A stretch of DNA of 29,424 bases from RPQK01 sp041946865 (GTDB lineage Bacteria; Acidobacteriota; UBA6911; RPQK01): the NCBI GenBank assembly GCA_041946865.1, contig JBHGBF010000039.1:1-29424 (forward strand), in the 5' to 3' direction. Positions 9,086 to 17,396 of this stretch are shown here, piece by piece. A program made the position numbers and the translations under genes. Numbering within the stretch: position 1 is the first letter of the stretch; every line of letters starts with the position of its first letter. Below the pieces are notes generated by a model, which was given only the letters and a program-made list of their open reading frames with translations, ran no database searches and was not told where the DNA came from.

Positions 9086-9278
9086 GGCATCAACCTAGCA
9101 CAACCTGAGTGGAAACACGCCCGTCAAAGCGCCGGACTACTTCTATGTCCGCTCTACCACAATCCCGGCAGGCGAAGGCAGACGTTTCTGCTTGAGCGTG
9201 GCCGATTGCTGGGCGACAATCCGGCGTTCAGTGGAACGCTAGGTTGGTCAGCTAGCAGCAAGGAGAGGCAAACAACGA
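9086..9278. promoter_or_regulatory. Divergent promoter region between hydrolase and OPT transporter
   Basis: This 193-bp gap must contain the start signals for both genes. I see no convincing -35/-10 pair, riboswitch-like structure or strong dyad. Confidence 0.3.
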
Positions 9279-11180
9279 ATGGAACCAACTGAGCTCAAAC
9301 CCGATTTCCCCCATGATCAGGCTCCCCGTGAGTATACCTTTCGTGCTTTTCTTCTCGCGACTTTCCTGACCGTCCTCTTCGGAGCTGCGGCAGGGTATCT
9401 CGGTCTCAAGATCGGCATGACCTTCGCGGCTTCTATTCCGGCTTCAGTCATGTCTCTCGCCGTCTTGCGAGGATTGTTTCGAGACAGCAACGCGCTTGAG
9501 TCGAACATAGTGCAGACCCAGGCCAGTTCCGGGGAGGGACTGATGGGCGCGGTGGTCTACATGGTCCCTGCGCTGATCTTTCTGAATCTTGAGCCTTCGG
9601 CTCTGCAGATTGTCCTGATGTCGCTCGCCGGCGGCCTGCTGGGTGTTTTCATGCTGATCCCGCTGCGGCATTTCCTGGTCGTCAAGCAACACCGGGCCTT
9701 GCCCTTTCCGGAGGGAACTGCCTGCGCCAACATCCTCCGGTTGGGTGAAAAGACCAGCGGCGACGCGCGCTTCATTTTCACCGGTTTCGGGATCGGAGGT
9801 CTGTACAATTTACTGACCGCCGACGGATTGCGTCTCTTTTCGGCCCAGATGAGCGTTTCCTTTCAGCGCCTTTTCGGGCTGACGGTGGGCATGCACTTGA
9901 CTCCGCTCATGCTCGGAGTCGGGTTCCTGGTCGGGCTGCCCGTGGGTCTCACAATGCTTGGCGGGGCCCTGTTCAAGGGGGTGATTATCATCCCCGCCCT
10001 GAACTGGACCGGCGGTTCAGCCTACACGGAAGACCAGGTGCAGTTCTATGTCAGGATGATAGGCGCAGGCGCGGTCGCTACCGGGGGATTCCTGGCAATC
10101 CTAAAAATGATGCCCCAGTTTGCGGTCGCAGTGAGAAGCGCGATGGGCGGGCTTCAAAGTAGAGAATCCGCGCGGCAGATTCCGCGAATCCATCGCGACA
10201 TCCCGTTTCGCGCGGTAGTGGCTGTCATTGTGATCGCGCTTGGCCTTAGCGTCTGGGCGCTTTCTCTAGGGATCAATCAACACGGGTTTCGGGGCGTTAC
10301 GACTGTCGTCCTGACGGTGATGCTGATCTCAGTCCTCGGGTTCCTGTTCGTCGCCTTGTGTGCCCGCCTGGTCGCCATTCTCGGGACCTCAAGTTACCCG
10401 CTATCGGGCATGACGATTAGCGCATTGCTGGCGTCCGTTGCGGTTTTGCGACTCTCGGGCCTCTCCGGCACGGAAGGAATGATCACGGCATTGGTGATTG
10501 GAACGATCATTTGCGTGGCGATCGCCATATGCGCCGATATGTCCCAGGATTTGAAGACGGGCGCACTTTTGGGGGCGACCCCCTATCGGCAGCAAATCGC
10601 TCAGACTATCGGCGCGCTGATTACCGCCTTTGTGGCCGTGCTGGTTATCATGCTCTTCAAGGAATCCGGAGAACTGGCGCGGCTCCCTGCCCCCCAGGCA
10701 CGGATGATGGCAGCCATTGTTCAGGGCGTGATGACCGACCAGTTTGAGTGGCTCTTTGTGGGAATAGGCGTAGGGATCGCTATTGTGGCTGAGTTTCTGG
10801 GGATCTCTTCCATCCTGCTGGCAGTCGGGCTTTATCTGCCAGTGCCCTTGTCATCCGCGTTCATTGTCGGGGGCGCGCTTCGAGGTTTCTTCGAGAGAAG
10901 ACACGCTGGTTCTCAAGAGAAGGAGCCGCTTGAGCGTCGGGGTACACTGCTCGCCTCAGGTGTGATCGGAGGCTGGGCCGTCACAGGAGTCCTGTTGGTG
11001 GTATTCGTGGCCCTCCGCGAGTTCGGAGTGCTGGATTTCGATCTGGCGCTCACTTCCCTTCCCGAGCCGGGCGGCTCCGTCCGCTACCTTCTCGACTTCC
11101 TCCTCAGCGCGGTTTTCTACGCAGTTGTTATCTTCTATTTTGGAAAGGTGACAAGAGTGTGGGGCCAGCGGAGAGGTTAG
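9279..11180 (+). CDS. OPT-family oligopeptide transporter
   Basis: This is a polytopic inner-membrane protein of 633 aa. The N-terminal region (EYTFRAFLLATFLTVLFGAA, then GYLGLKIGMTFAASIPASV) and the following SNALESNIVQTQASSGEGL segment are hallmarks of the bacterial OPT superfamily. Many hydrophobic helices run to the C-terminus. Family members import small peptides or metal chelates using the proton gradient; the bacterial members are little studied, so the substrate here is open. AAGGAG lies about 12 nt upstream of the ATG at 9279, somewhat far but acceptable. It stands alone as a transcription unit, and a 26-bp-arm palindrome begins 10 nt after the stop. Confidence 0.92.
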   Translation: MEPTELKPDFPHDQAPREYTFRAFLLATFLTVLFGAAAGYLGLKIGMTFAASIPASVMSLAVLRGLFRDSNALESNIVQTQASSGEGLMGAVVYMVPALIFLNLEPSALQIVLMSLAGGLLGVFMLIPLRHFLVVKQHRALPFPEGTACANILRLGEKTSGDARFIFTGFGIGGLYNLLTADGLRLFSAQMSVSFQRLFGLTVGMHLTPLMLGVGFLVGLPVGLTMLGGALFKGVIIIPALNWTGGSAYTEDQVQFYVRMIGAGAVATGGFLAILKMMPQFAVAVRSAMGGLQSRESARQIPRIHRDIPFRAVVAVIVIALGLSVWALSLGINQHGFRGVTTVVLTVMLISVLGFLFVALCARLVAILGTSSYPLSGMTISALLASVAVLRLSGLSGTEGMITALVIGTIICVAIAICADMSQDLKTGALLGATPYRQQIAQTIGALITAFVAVLVIMLFKESGELARLPAPQARMMAAIVQGVMTDQFEWLFVGIGVGIAIVAEFLGISSILLAVGLYLPVPLSSAFIVGGALRGFFERRHAGSQEKEPLERRGTLLASGVIGGWAVTGVLLVVFVALREFGVLDFDLALTSLPEPGGSVRYLLDFLLSAVFYAVVIFYFGKVTRVWGQRRG

Positions 11181-11190
11181 GCTCGAAGAC

Positions 11191-11246
11191 TTTTTTGGAC
11201 AGAATTAACAGGGTTTCGCTAAATCCTGTTAATCCTGTCCAAAAAA
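11191..11246. repeat. 26-bp inverted repeat with 9-bp internal period
   Basis: Arms 11191-11216 and 11221-11246 match at 24 of 26 positions around a CGCT loop. The right arm contains AATCCTGTT-AATCCTGTC, a tandem 9-bp near-duplicate, flanked by A6; the left arm begins with T6. It lies between the convergent stops at 11180 and 11252. The two differing positions each allow a G-U pair on one strand, so an RNA hairpin is kept. It may function as a terminator in both directions. Confidence 0.88.
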
Positions 11247-11251
11247 CGAGC

Positions 11252-12412
11252 TCAGACTTCCTCCACACTTATCCACCGACGTTCAACGGCCGACTGCTCG
11301 ATAGCCGCGAGGACGCGCTGCACCTTCACCCCGTCTCCGAAATCGGGATGAAACTCCTGACCCTCGACGATCGAACGGAGGAAATGGGCAATTTCGATGA
11401 CGAAAGTGTCGGCATAGCCAATCCCATGTCCCTGGGGCCAAGGACCTCCGCCGTAGGGGTGCTGATCATGTGTGACGTTGATCTTGCTGAAGCCCTGGTG
11501 GGGAACGGGAAGAGACCCGTCATAGAAATAGAGATAGTCCTGCTCCTCAAAGTCCCAGTAAAGCGACCCCTTGGATCCGTTGATCTCGATGCAATTGTGA
11601 TTTTTCCGGCCTGTTGCCATCCGTGTCGCTTCGAAACAGCCTGTCGCTCCATTGTCGAAACTGCATAAGAACTGCGCCGAGTCGTCCACGGTGACCTCCG
11701 CCTTGCCTCCGTCGGGAAGCCGGCGTTCCCGGATGAACGTCTGAAGATTCGCGCATACTTCCGTGAAAGTGAGCCCCGTAATGAAGTGTGCCAGGTCGAT
11801 CGAATGGGCCGCGATATCACCAAGAGCGCCGCTTCCAGCGGTCCGCTTGTCGAACCGCCAGATCATCGGGAAATCCGGACTCGATGGCCAGTCTTGAGCA
11901 TACCGCGCATAGACATGGTGGATTTTCCCGAGCCGACCCTCTGCGACCAGCCGAGCGGCGAAAGCGGTCGCAGGAGTTGAGCGGTAAGAGAACCCGCAAC
12001 AGTGCCTGACTCCCGCTTCTTCAACGGCCCGGAGCATCTCAACGGCATCTTCCAGCGAGTTCGCCAGAGGCTTTTCACAAAGGACGTGCTTGCCGTGACG
12101 AGCGGCCTCAACCGCGATGAGCTTATGCAGATCTCCAGGCGCCGCGATGCTGATCACATCCACGTCGGGACGTGACACCAGGCGGCGCCAGTCAGCCTCG
12201 GTGTCTTCCCAACCGAACTTCCGGGCGAACGCCTTCAGGCTCTCGTCGGAATCCTTGGCGCACACCGCCTTCATAATGATTTGCGCCGGCATGTCATACC
12301 AGATGGCGGCGTTGCGATAGGCGTTTGAATGAGCGACGCCCATGAACATGTGCCCGACGAGTCCGACCCGGAGAGAGCCGCGGGACCCGCTCACATCCTT
12401 TTTGCTGTACAT
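11252..12412 (-). CDS. Gfo/Idh/MocA-family oxidoreductase
   Basis: This is a 386-aa NAD(P)-dependent dehydrogenase of the sugar/inositol group with no signal peptide, so it is probably cytoplasmic. The Rossmann entry is RVGLVGHMFMGVAHS (G17, G20, G25). The conserved EKPL motif lies at 113-116 and supplies the catalytic lysine K114. A later GDIAAHSIDLAHF segment matches the usual substrate and cofactor-side helix of the family. Start ATG 12412 has GAGGTGA a few bases upstream. It is the second gene of a unit with the corrinoid protein, 29 bp downstream of it, and ends beside a palindrome. The family oxidises or reduces sugars, inositols and glycosides, and some members act in C-glycoside breakdown; the substrate is unknown. 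It differs clearly from the exported paralogue at 23580. Confidence 0.92.
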   Translation of the reverse strand: MYSKKDVSGSRGSLRVGLVGHMFMGVAHSNAYRNAAIWYDMPAQIIMKAVCAKDSDESLKAFARKFGWEDTEADWRRLVSRPDVDVISIAAPGDLHKLIAVEAARHGKHVLCEKPLANSLEDAVEMLRAVEEAGVRHCCGFSYRSTPATAFAARLVAEGRLGKIHHVYARYAQDWPSSPDFPMIWRFDKRTAGSGALGDIAAHSIDLAHFITGLTFTEVCANLQTFIRERRLPDGGKAEVTVDDSAQFLCSFDNGATGCFEATRMATGRKNHNCIEINGSKGSLYWDFEEQDYLYFYDGSLPVPHQGFSKINVTHDQHPYGGGPWPQGHGIGYADTFVIEIAHFLRSIVEGQEFHPDFGDGVKVQRVLAAIEQSAVERRWISVEEV

Positions 12413-12441
12413 CGTTTCACCTCATGGACGGGCCAGACTGG

Positions 12442-13089
12442 TCAGGCCACGGCCGTCCCGGACACAAGATCCCGGGCGAGGGCTGCCGCACTGTGTGCGT
12501 CTCTGCCATACCCGTCGGCTCCAATCTCGTTAGCGTAGGCCTTGGTCACCGGCGCGCCCCCGACAATCACCTTGACCCGGTCGCGGAGTTGGGCCTTCTG
12601 CAGAGCATCGACCGTGGACTTCATTGCCGGCATGGTCGTCGTCAGCAGGGCCGACAGGGCCACAATATCGGCCTCACGACTCTGGGCCGCATTCAGGAAA
12701 GCTTCCGGCGTTACGTTGACTCCCAGGTCGATAACTTCAAATCCCGAACCGGAAAGAAGAGACGCTACCAGGTTCTTCCCGATATCGTGCAAATCCCCTT
12801 TGACCGTGCCGATGACAACCCGTCCCCGGGGCTTCACTCCCTGGCTTATGAGTAGCGGCTGAAGTCGCTCGAGTGCTGCTTTTGCCGCGCGCGATGAAAT
12901 CATGAGCTCTGGAACGAAGCACTCGTTCCTTTCGAATTTCTGGCCGATATCGTGCAGAGCACTGAAGATGAAGCGGTCAAGGATTTCCTTGGGCTCTACC
13001 TTCTCCAGCAATGCCTGCTCCGTTGCCGCGATTGCAGCACTGACTTGTCCACGCACAATTGCGTCGTAAAGTGGGTGTACTCCCAACAA
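12442..13089 (-). CDS. Corrinoid (B12-binding) methyl-carrier protein
   Basis: This protein binds cobalamin and carries methyl groups between methyltransferases, as MtbC/MtaC-type and MetH-like corrinoid proteins do. It has an N-terminal helical cap (LYDAIVRGQ to ERLQPLL) and a C-terminal Rossmann-like B12 domain. That domain holds KGDLHDIGKNL, whose histidine is the lower cobalt ligand, then SALLTTT and VGGAP. The size, 215 aa, is normal for stand-alone corrinoid proteins. I place the start at TTG 13089 because AAGGAGGT at 13095-13102 lies 5 nt upstream; an adjacent TTG at 13086 is equally possible. The ATG at 13116 lies upstream of that ribosome site. No methyltransferase or reactivation ATPase gene is present nearby, so its partners must be elsewhere. 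It precedes the oxidoreductase gene by 29 bp and likely shares a transcript. Confidence 0.9.
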   Translation of the reverse strand: MLGVHPLYDAIVRGQVSAAIAATEQALLEKVEPKEILDRFIFSALHDIGQKFERNECFVPELMISSRAAKAALERLQPLLISQGVKPRGRVVIGTVKGDLHDIGKNLVASLLSGSGFEVIDLGVNVTPEAFLNAAQSREADIVALSALLTTTMPAMKSTVDALQKAQLRDRVKVIVGGAPVTKAYANEIGADGYGRDAHSAAALARDLVSGTAVA

Positions 13090-13094
13090 TCTGC

Positions 13095-13102
13095 ACCTCC
13101 TT
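13095..13102 (-). promoter_or_regulatory. Strong ribosome binding site selecting a TTG start
   Basis: AAGGAGGT on the minus strand is a near-perfect match to the anti-Shine-Dalgarno sequence. It lies 5 or 8 nt before tandem TTG codons at 13089 and 13086, which places the start of the corrinoid protein at a non-ATG codon. Confidence 0.75.
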
Positions 13103-13297
13103 TGGCGTGCGTGCATTAAGGATCAAGTAGCGACTCGATTTCAAGTCGGTCCAGCCCTCTAAGTGCTCCGACTATCGCTAGCCGGCCGTGCTGCCCCGCT
13201 ATATAACGATCAGTGCTTCTGGGCGGGTGCTACAATCACTCCAATCAATATCGTCGCTATGGGCTCAGACGAAACCCAGGCAGGAGCATCAGGAGAT

Positions 13298-13987
13298 ATG
13301 GCTATCAGAAACAGTTCCGACACTGCTTATCGTGCGCGCGGCGCATCGATCAGTTTTCGGGCAGCCGAGGTAATACGACAAGCGATTTTTGATGGAAAAC
13401 TCGAACCTGGAGACGCTCTCCCCGAATCTCAGCTCACCCAGGACCTGGGTATAAGTCAGACGAGTGTGCGCGAGGCTCTGTTCAGCCTGGAACGGGAAGG
13501 CCTCGTTGTCAGGATCCCGAACAAAGGGACGAGCATCATCAAACTCACCGAAGAGGAGTTGCGCGAGAGAGCCATGGTCTACGCATTGCTCGAAAGTACT
13601 GCTGCCGTGGAGGCGGCAGGTAAGATGTCACCCGCTGACCAGGAGAAGCTGGAGCACAGCAGAAGGGAGACTGATGGAATTCCGCAATCAGGTTGTCCTC
13701 AGTCGTTCCGCCAGACTGATCTCGAGTTCCACCGTCTGGTCTGGCGATTTGCCGGCAATGCAGCGTTGTATTCGACGCTGGACTCCCTTGCTCTGCCGAT
13801 GTTTGCCCTTGGCAGGATCGCGCGGCCAGTCCTTTCCGGGGAAGCTGCTCAGACTCCCAGGGGACACCAAGCCATCACGCTAGCGATGCAATCCGGTGAC
13901 AACGACAGGATCATCCGGACAGTCTCCGAGCATGTGACCAGGTCATTCCTGAGAGCGAAAATCGCGGGATTCGAAATATTGGGCTAA
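13298..13987 (+). CDS. GntR-family regulator with FCD domain
   Basis: This is a DNA-binding regulator of about 229 aa. An N-terminal winged helix (ISFRAAEVIRQAIFDGKLEP, then SQLTQDLGISQTSVREALFS) carries the SVREAL recognition helix typical of GntR proteins. The C-terminal all-helical FCD domain shows the metal- and effector-site residues D and H in TDLEFHRLVW, H in RGHQAI and H in SEHVTRSF. FCD regulators usually sense sugar acids or other organic acids. I chose ATG 13298, which is preceded by two AGGAG sequences; ATG 13259 and GTG 13163 are in-frame alternatives. It is divergent from the corrinoid unit, so control of that unit is plausible, and convergent with a second FCD regulator. Confidence 0.88.
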   Translation: MAIRNSSDTAYRARGASISFRAAEVIRQAIFDGKLEPGDALPESQLTQDLGISQTSVREALFSLEREGLVVRIPNKGTSIIKLTEEELRERAMVYALLESTAAVEAAGKMSPADQEKLEHSRRETDGIPQSGCPQSFRQTDLEFHRLVWRFAGNAALYSTLDSLALPMFALGRIARPVLSGEAAQTPRGHQAITLAMQSGDNDRIIRTVSEHVTRSFLRAKIAGFEILG

Positions 13988-14014
13988 GGCCGCGGAGCCA
14001 TGAGACCGGTGCTG

Positions 14015-14737
14015 CTATAGTGTCTGGCCGGCAACCGGCGACTTGGGCTCCTGTTCGGTCGGAGCCTGCTCGGTGTTCCTCATTCCCTGGACGATCGTTT
14101 CGGCCGCTTCGGCCAGGTGCCGCTTGATTTCCTCTTCGGCAGCGGCATGATCCCTGCGATACATCGCCTCGAGGATGGGGCGGTGCGTTTCGACGATGTA
14201 CTGCGGCGTGAAGTAGACCTGGTCGAACATCACCAGGAAAAGACGGATTTGCGAAGCCAAAGAAGTCCACAACTTCAGTAGCCTGCCGTTTCCGGAGAGA
14301 CGACACACCTCTCGATGAAAATCTATGTCTTTTTCGACGAGTCTCCTCAGATCGCCGGCATCAGCCAGTGACTGCATTTCGTCGTACTTCGCTTGAAGGA
14401 GCTCAAGGTCTTCTGCAGTAGCGTTTTGCGATGCCAACCGCGTCGCGTGCCCTTCAACCAGAATTCGCAGCTCCGATATTTCCAGGATGTCTTGAGCCGA
14501 GAAGGTGGCAACAACCCCTCCCTTGTGAGGCTGGATAACGACCAGGCCTTCCTGGGCAAGCTCTTTGATGGCATCCCGGATCGGTCCCCGGCTTGTGCCG
14601 TACTGCCGTGCAAGTTCCGTCTCAACGAGATGTTCGCCTGGTTGATACCTTCGATTCAGGATAGCGGCACGAAGGGACGAGAGAACATCGTCACATATCA
14701 GTCCCTGTTTGACGCTCGGCAGTTGGAATTTGCCCAT
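14015..14737 (-). CDS. GntR-family regulator with FCD domain
   Basis: This is a second regulator of the same family, 240 aa. Its winged helix reads LICDDVLSSLRAAILNRRYQ, followed by LARQYGTSRGPIRDAIKEL. The FCD domain has D and H in EKDIDFHREVCRLSGNG, H in VETHRPILEAM and H in IKRHLAEAAE. The start ATG 14737 has GAGGAGG just upstream. The two regulator genes end 27 bp apart, tail to tail, and are not close copies. This one is divergent from the octaheme cytochrome gene, across 274 bp that hold two inverted repeats, so it is a candidate regulator of the cytochrome and rhamnosidase genes. The effector is unknown. Confidence 0.9.
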   Translation of the reverse strand: MGKFQLPSVKQGLICDDVLSSLRAAILNRRYQPGEHLVETELARQYGTSRGPIRDAIKELAQEGLVVIQPHKGGVVATFSAQDILEISELRILVEGHATRLASQNATAEDLELLQAKYDEMQSLADAGDLRRLVEKDIDFHREVCRLSGNGRLLKLWTSLASQIRLFLVMFDQVYFTPQYIVETHRPILEAMYRRDHAAAEEEIKRHLAEAAETIVQGMRNTEQAPTEQEPKSPVAGQTL

Positions 14738-15011
14738 AGCCTCCTCTTAGCTAGCGAAAATCGAACGTTACACCGGACACTAAAAATGAAACACGCTCGT
14801 AATTCAATACCTAATTGTAAAACCGAAACGGGCGCTAGTGTCGTGTCTTCGAATTACGATGCCCCTCCTGTCTCCAATCCGCAGGACCGCAGACAGGAGA
14901 ACAAGGTCAACTATTCCCAAACACAACACTAGAACTCAGGCATCCCTTCATCTATCGAGCTCGTGTAGGATACAGAGTGCACTAGGCATTCGGATTTCAG
15001 GTGACCGAGTC
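14738..15011. promoter_or_regulatory. Divergent control region with two inverted repeats
   Basis: This region lies between a GntR gene (minus) and the octaheme cytochrome gene (plus). A 9-bp inverted pair TCGTAATTC / GAATTACGA lies at 14797-14805 and 14851-14859. A second pair, CTCCTGTCT / AGACAGGAG, lies at 14865-14873 and 14891-14899, with a 17-nt spacer. The first could be an operator; the second could be an operator or a leader hairpin. AGGTGA at 14999-15004 is the ribosome site for the ATG at 15012. Confidence 0.5.
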
Positions 15012-17327
15012 ATGCGAAAACCAAAGCTGTTCTTCTTAATAGCGCTTGCCACCGGGATTGGGGTCGTTGCCTGGCTGGCCTGGTCCTCATTTTCGCCGGT
15101 GCCTGCAAAACCCGCCGGCTCGGCAGCGTGTCGTGAGTGCCACCAGGATTTCTATCGCCTCTGGTCGACTTCTTTCCACGGGCTTGCGATGCAGCCCGTG
15201 CAACCGGCTTTCCTCCGGAAGAGCTTCGTCGCCGACTCCGGAGAAGTCATCATTGGAGGTCAAAGCTACAGGGCGGTAGTCTCCGGCGAAAAGGCCTGGA
15301 TGCGGGAACGGGGAGATCGCGGCGAGAAGCGGTATCCGATCGAGTATGCCCTCGGCGGCAAGAACGTCTATTACTTCCTTACTCCTTTGGATAGGGGCCG
15401 CCTCCAGGTCATTCCTCTCGCTTTTGATCCCCGCGCAAAATCGTGGATCAACACGACGGACAGCATGGTCCGACATTTCCCCTCCCGTGACATCGCGGAT
15501 GCGCCGCTCCATTGGACTGACCGGCTCCTGACCTTCAACACCTCCTGCTACGGCTGCCACGTGAGCAACGTATCGCGCAATTACGATCCGGATACTGATA
15601 GCTACCGAACTACGTGGACAGAACCCGGAATCAATTGTGAGACCTGTCACGGCCCCGGTGCGGAACACATCCGCGCAGCGCAACAGACCGATCCGGACAA
15701 GCGCCTGGGTGACCTCAAGCTCATCGCGCTCACGCAATGCACTATCGAGCAAAGGGTTGACCTGTGTGGCTCCTGTCATGCCAAGGCGGCACCCATCACG
15801 ACGCAGTTCTCCCCGCAAGACCGCTTCTTCGATCACTTCGACCTCGTTACCCTAGAAAACTCAGACTTCTATCCAGACGGACGGGACCTCGGTGAGAACT
15901 ATACGTTGACTAGCTGGCGCATGAGCCTGTGCGCCGCCTCCGGTCAGCTTGATTGTATCAAGTGCCATACGTCCAGTGGACGGTATCGCTTTCGGGAAAA
16001 AAGCAGCGCTAATGCGGCCTGTCTGCCCTGCCACCAGGACAAGGTCAAGACCCCTTCGGCTCACACTCACCACCAAACCGATAGTGAAGGAAGCAAGTGC
16101 ATCCGCTGCCATATGCCGATGACCCAGTTCGCGTTGATGCGGCGCAGCGATCACTCGATGCGACCTCCGTCTCCGGCCGCCACTATCGCGTTTAAGTCCC
16201 CGAATGCCTGCAACTCTTGTCACGTGGACAAGACGCCGCAATGGGCGGACCGAACAGTGCGGCTCTGGCACCGGCGCGACTACCAGAAGTCGCTGCTCGA
16301 CCAAGCCGGGTTGATCGAAGCCGCTCGCAAGCGGGATTGGTTGAAGCTCCCGCGAATCCTCGATTATTTGAGCTCGACACCTCGTCAGGAGATTATCGCG
16401 ACATCGCTTATCCGGCTGTTGGCCGACTGTCCTGACGGGCGCAAGTGGCCGGTCCTGCTGGCTGCTTTCGATGATAAGTCTCCACTTGTCCGTTCCGCGG
16501 TGGCAACAGAGCTGCGGGGTGCCCTGACAATGCCGGCAGTGCGTGACGCATTGTTTCGGGCAACCAGCGACAGCTACAGGCTGGTACGCATCCGCGCTGC
16601 AATGGCCCTGGCGGCCTTCCCTGCTGATTCAATACCTGAAACGAGCCGAGTCCAGGTGGAGGCGGCATGGAAAGAACTCGAAACGGCGCTCCAGAGCCGG
16701 CCGGACGACTGGTCGCTTAATGACAACCTGGGAAACTACTGGCTGGATCGCTCGCAACCCGACAAGGCGCGGCTTTCATTCGAGCGCGCCACGAAGCTCC
16801 GGCCGGACGTGCCGATGCCCTGGGTGAACCTGTCTATCGCCTGCGCCAGGTTAGGGGAGAACACTGCGGCCGAACAAGCGTTGACAAGGGGCCTGAAACT
16901 GGAACCGAATAACTCTGCAGCGAAATTTAACCTGGCGCTCCTGAAGGCCGAGAAGGGAGAGGCCGACCATGCCGAAAAGCTGTTGCGGGAGGTTGTTCAA
17001 ACGGACCCCGGCATGTCCCAGGCGGCCTATAACCTGGGGATCCTTGTGGCCGGCAAGCCGGACATTGCGGAGGCGGTTCGCTGGTGCCGGCACGCCGCTG
17101 CTTTGCGCCCGGAGGAGCCCCGCTACGGTTATACGCTAGCGTTCTACCTGAGAGAAGACGGAAAGGTGAAAGAGGCTGATCGTGTCTTGCAGGACGTGAT
17201 CAAAAGGCATCCCGAATTCGTCGACGCCTACGTGCTGCTGGGCGAAATTTACAGAAGCCAAGGCCAGACTTCGAAGGCGAGCGATATTGACGCCGCTCTG
17301 GCACGGATGAGACAGCGGACACCGTAA
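15012..17327 (+). CDS. Octaheme cytochrome c with HEAT-like and TPR repeats
   Basis: This is a membrane-anchored periplasmic protein of 771 aa. A single N-terminal hydrophobic segment (about 6-25) is followed by eight CXXCH heme c sites at residues 40, 179, 209, 252, 315, 337, 363 and 400. Paired sites such as CETCHGPGAEH and CIRCHMPM resemble the cytochrome c554/NrfB-like multiheme group. Residues about 455-540 look like HEAT-type helical repeats (SPLVRSAVATELRGAL). From about 550 to the end are several TPR units (WSLNDNLGNYWLDRSQPDKA and similar). This cytochrome-TPR fusion is known in Acidobacteriota and Planctomycetota, usually without an assigned role; electron transfer coupled to protein assembly is inference. 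ATG 15012 is preferred over the in-frame codon 58 codons upstream, because it has AGGTGA and starts the signal segment. It is divergent from a GntR gene and precedes the rhamnosidase gene. Confidence 0.93.
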   Translation: MRKPKLFFLIALATGIGVVAWLAWSSFSPVPAKPAGSAACRECHQDFYRLWSTSFHGLAMQPVQPAFLRKSFVADSGEVIIGGQSYRAVVSGEKAWMRERGDRGEKRYPIEYALGGKNVYYFLTPLDRGRLQVIPLAFDPRAKSWINTTDSMVRHFPSRDIADAPLHWTDRLLTFNTSCYGCHVSNVSRNYDPDTDSYRTTWTEPGINCETCHGPGAEHIRAAQQTDPDKRLGDLKLIALTQCTIEQRVDLCGSCHAKAAPITTQFSPQDRFFDHFDLVTLENSDFYPDGRDLGENYTLTSWRMSLCAASGQLDCIKCHTSSGRYRFREKSSANAACLPCHQDKVKTPSAHTHHQTDSEGSKCIRCHMPMTQFALMRRSDHSMRPPSPAATIAFKSPNACNSCHVDKTPQWADRTVRLWHRRDYQKSLLDQAGLIEAARKRDWLKLPRILDYLSSTPRQEIIATSLIRLLADCPDGRKWPVLLAAFDDKSPLVRSAVATELRGALTMPAVRDALFRATSDSYRLVRIRAAMALAAFPADSIPETSRVQVEAAWKELETALQSRPDDWSLNDNLGNYWLDRSQPDKARLSFERATKLRPDVPMPWVNLSIACARLGENTAAEQALTRGLKLEPNNSAAKFNLALLKAEKGEADHAEKLLREVVQTDPGMSQAAYNLGILVAGKPDIAEAVRWCRHAAALRPEEPRYGYTLAFYLREDGKVKEADRVLQDVIKRHPEFVDAYVLLGEIYRSQGQTSKASDIDAALARMRQRTP

Positions 17328-17377
17328 TCCTGTAAATCCTGTCAGAAATGCCTTCTGACAGGATGAACAGGATTACG
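17323..17377. repeat. 25-bp inverted repeat overlapping the cytochrome stop codon
   Basis: Arms 17323-17347 and 17353-17377 match at 23 of 25 positions around a 5-nt loop. The left arm contains AATCCTGTA-AATCCTGTC, the same 9-bp tandem design as the element at 11191. The TAA stop at 17325-17327 lies inside the left arm. It ends 19 nt before the rhamnosidase start, so it could attenuate read-through or protect the upstream message. Confidence 0.87.
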
Positions 17378-17396
17378 AAAATTGGGGAGTCTAAGA

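Noticed and set aside
11191..11246. Canonical intrinsic terminator
   Set aside because: The hairpin has T6 before and A6 within the stem, but no T-tract follows it on the plus strand; I list it as a repeat with possible terminator function.
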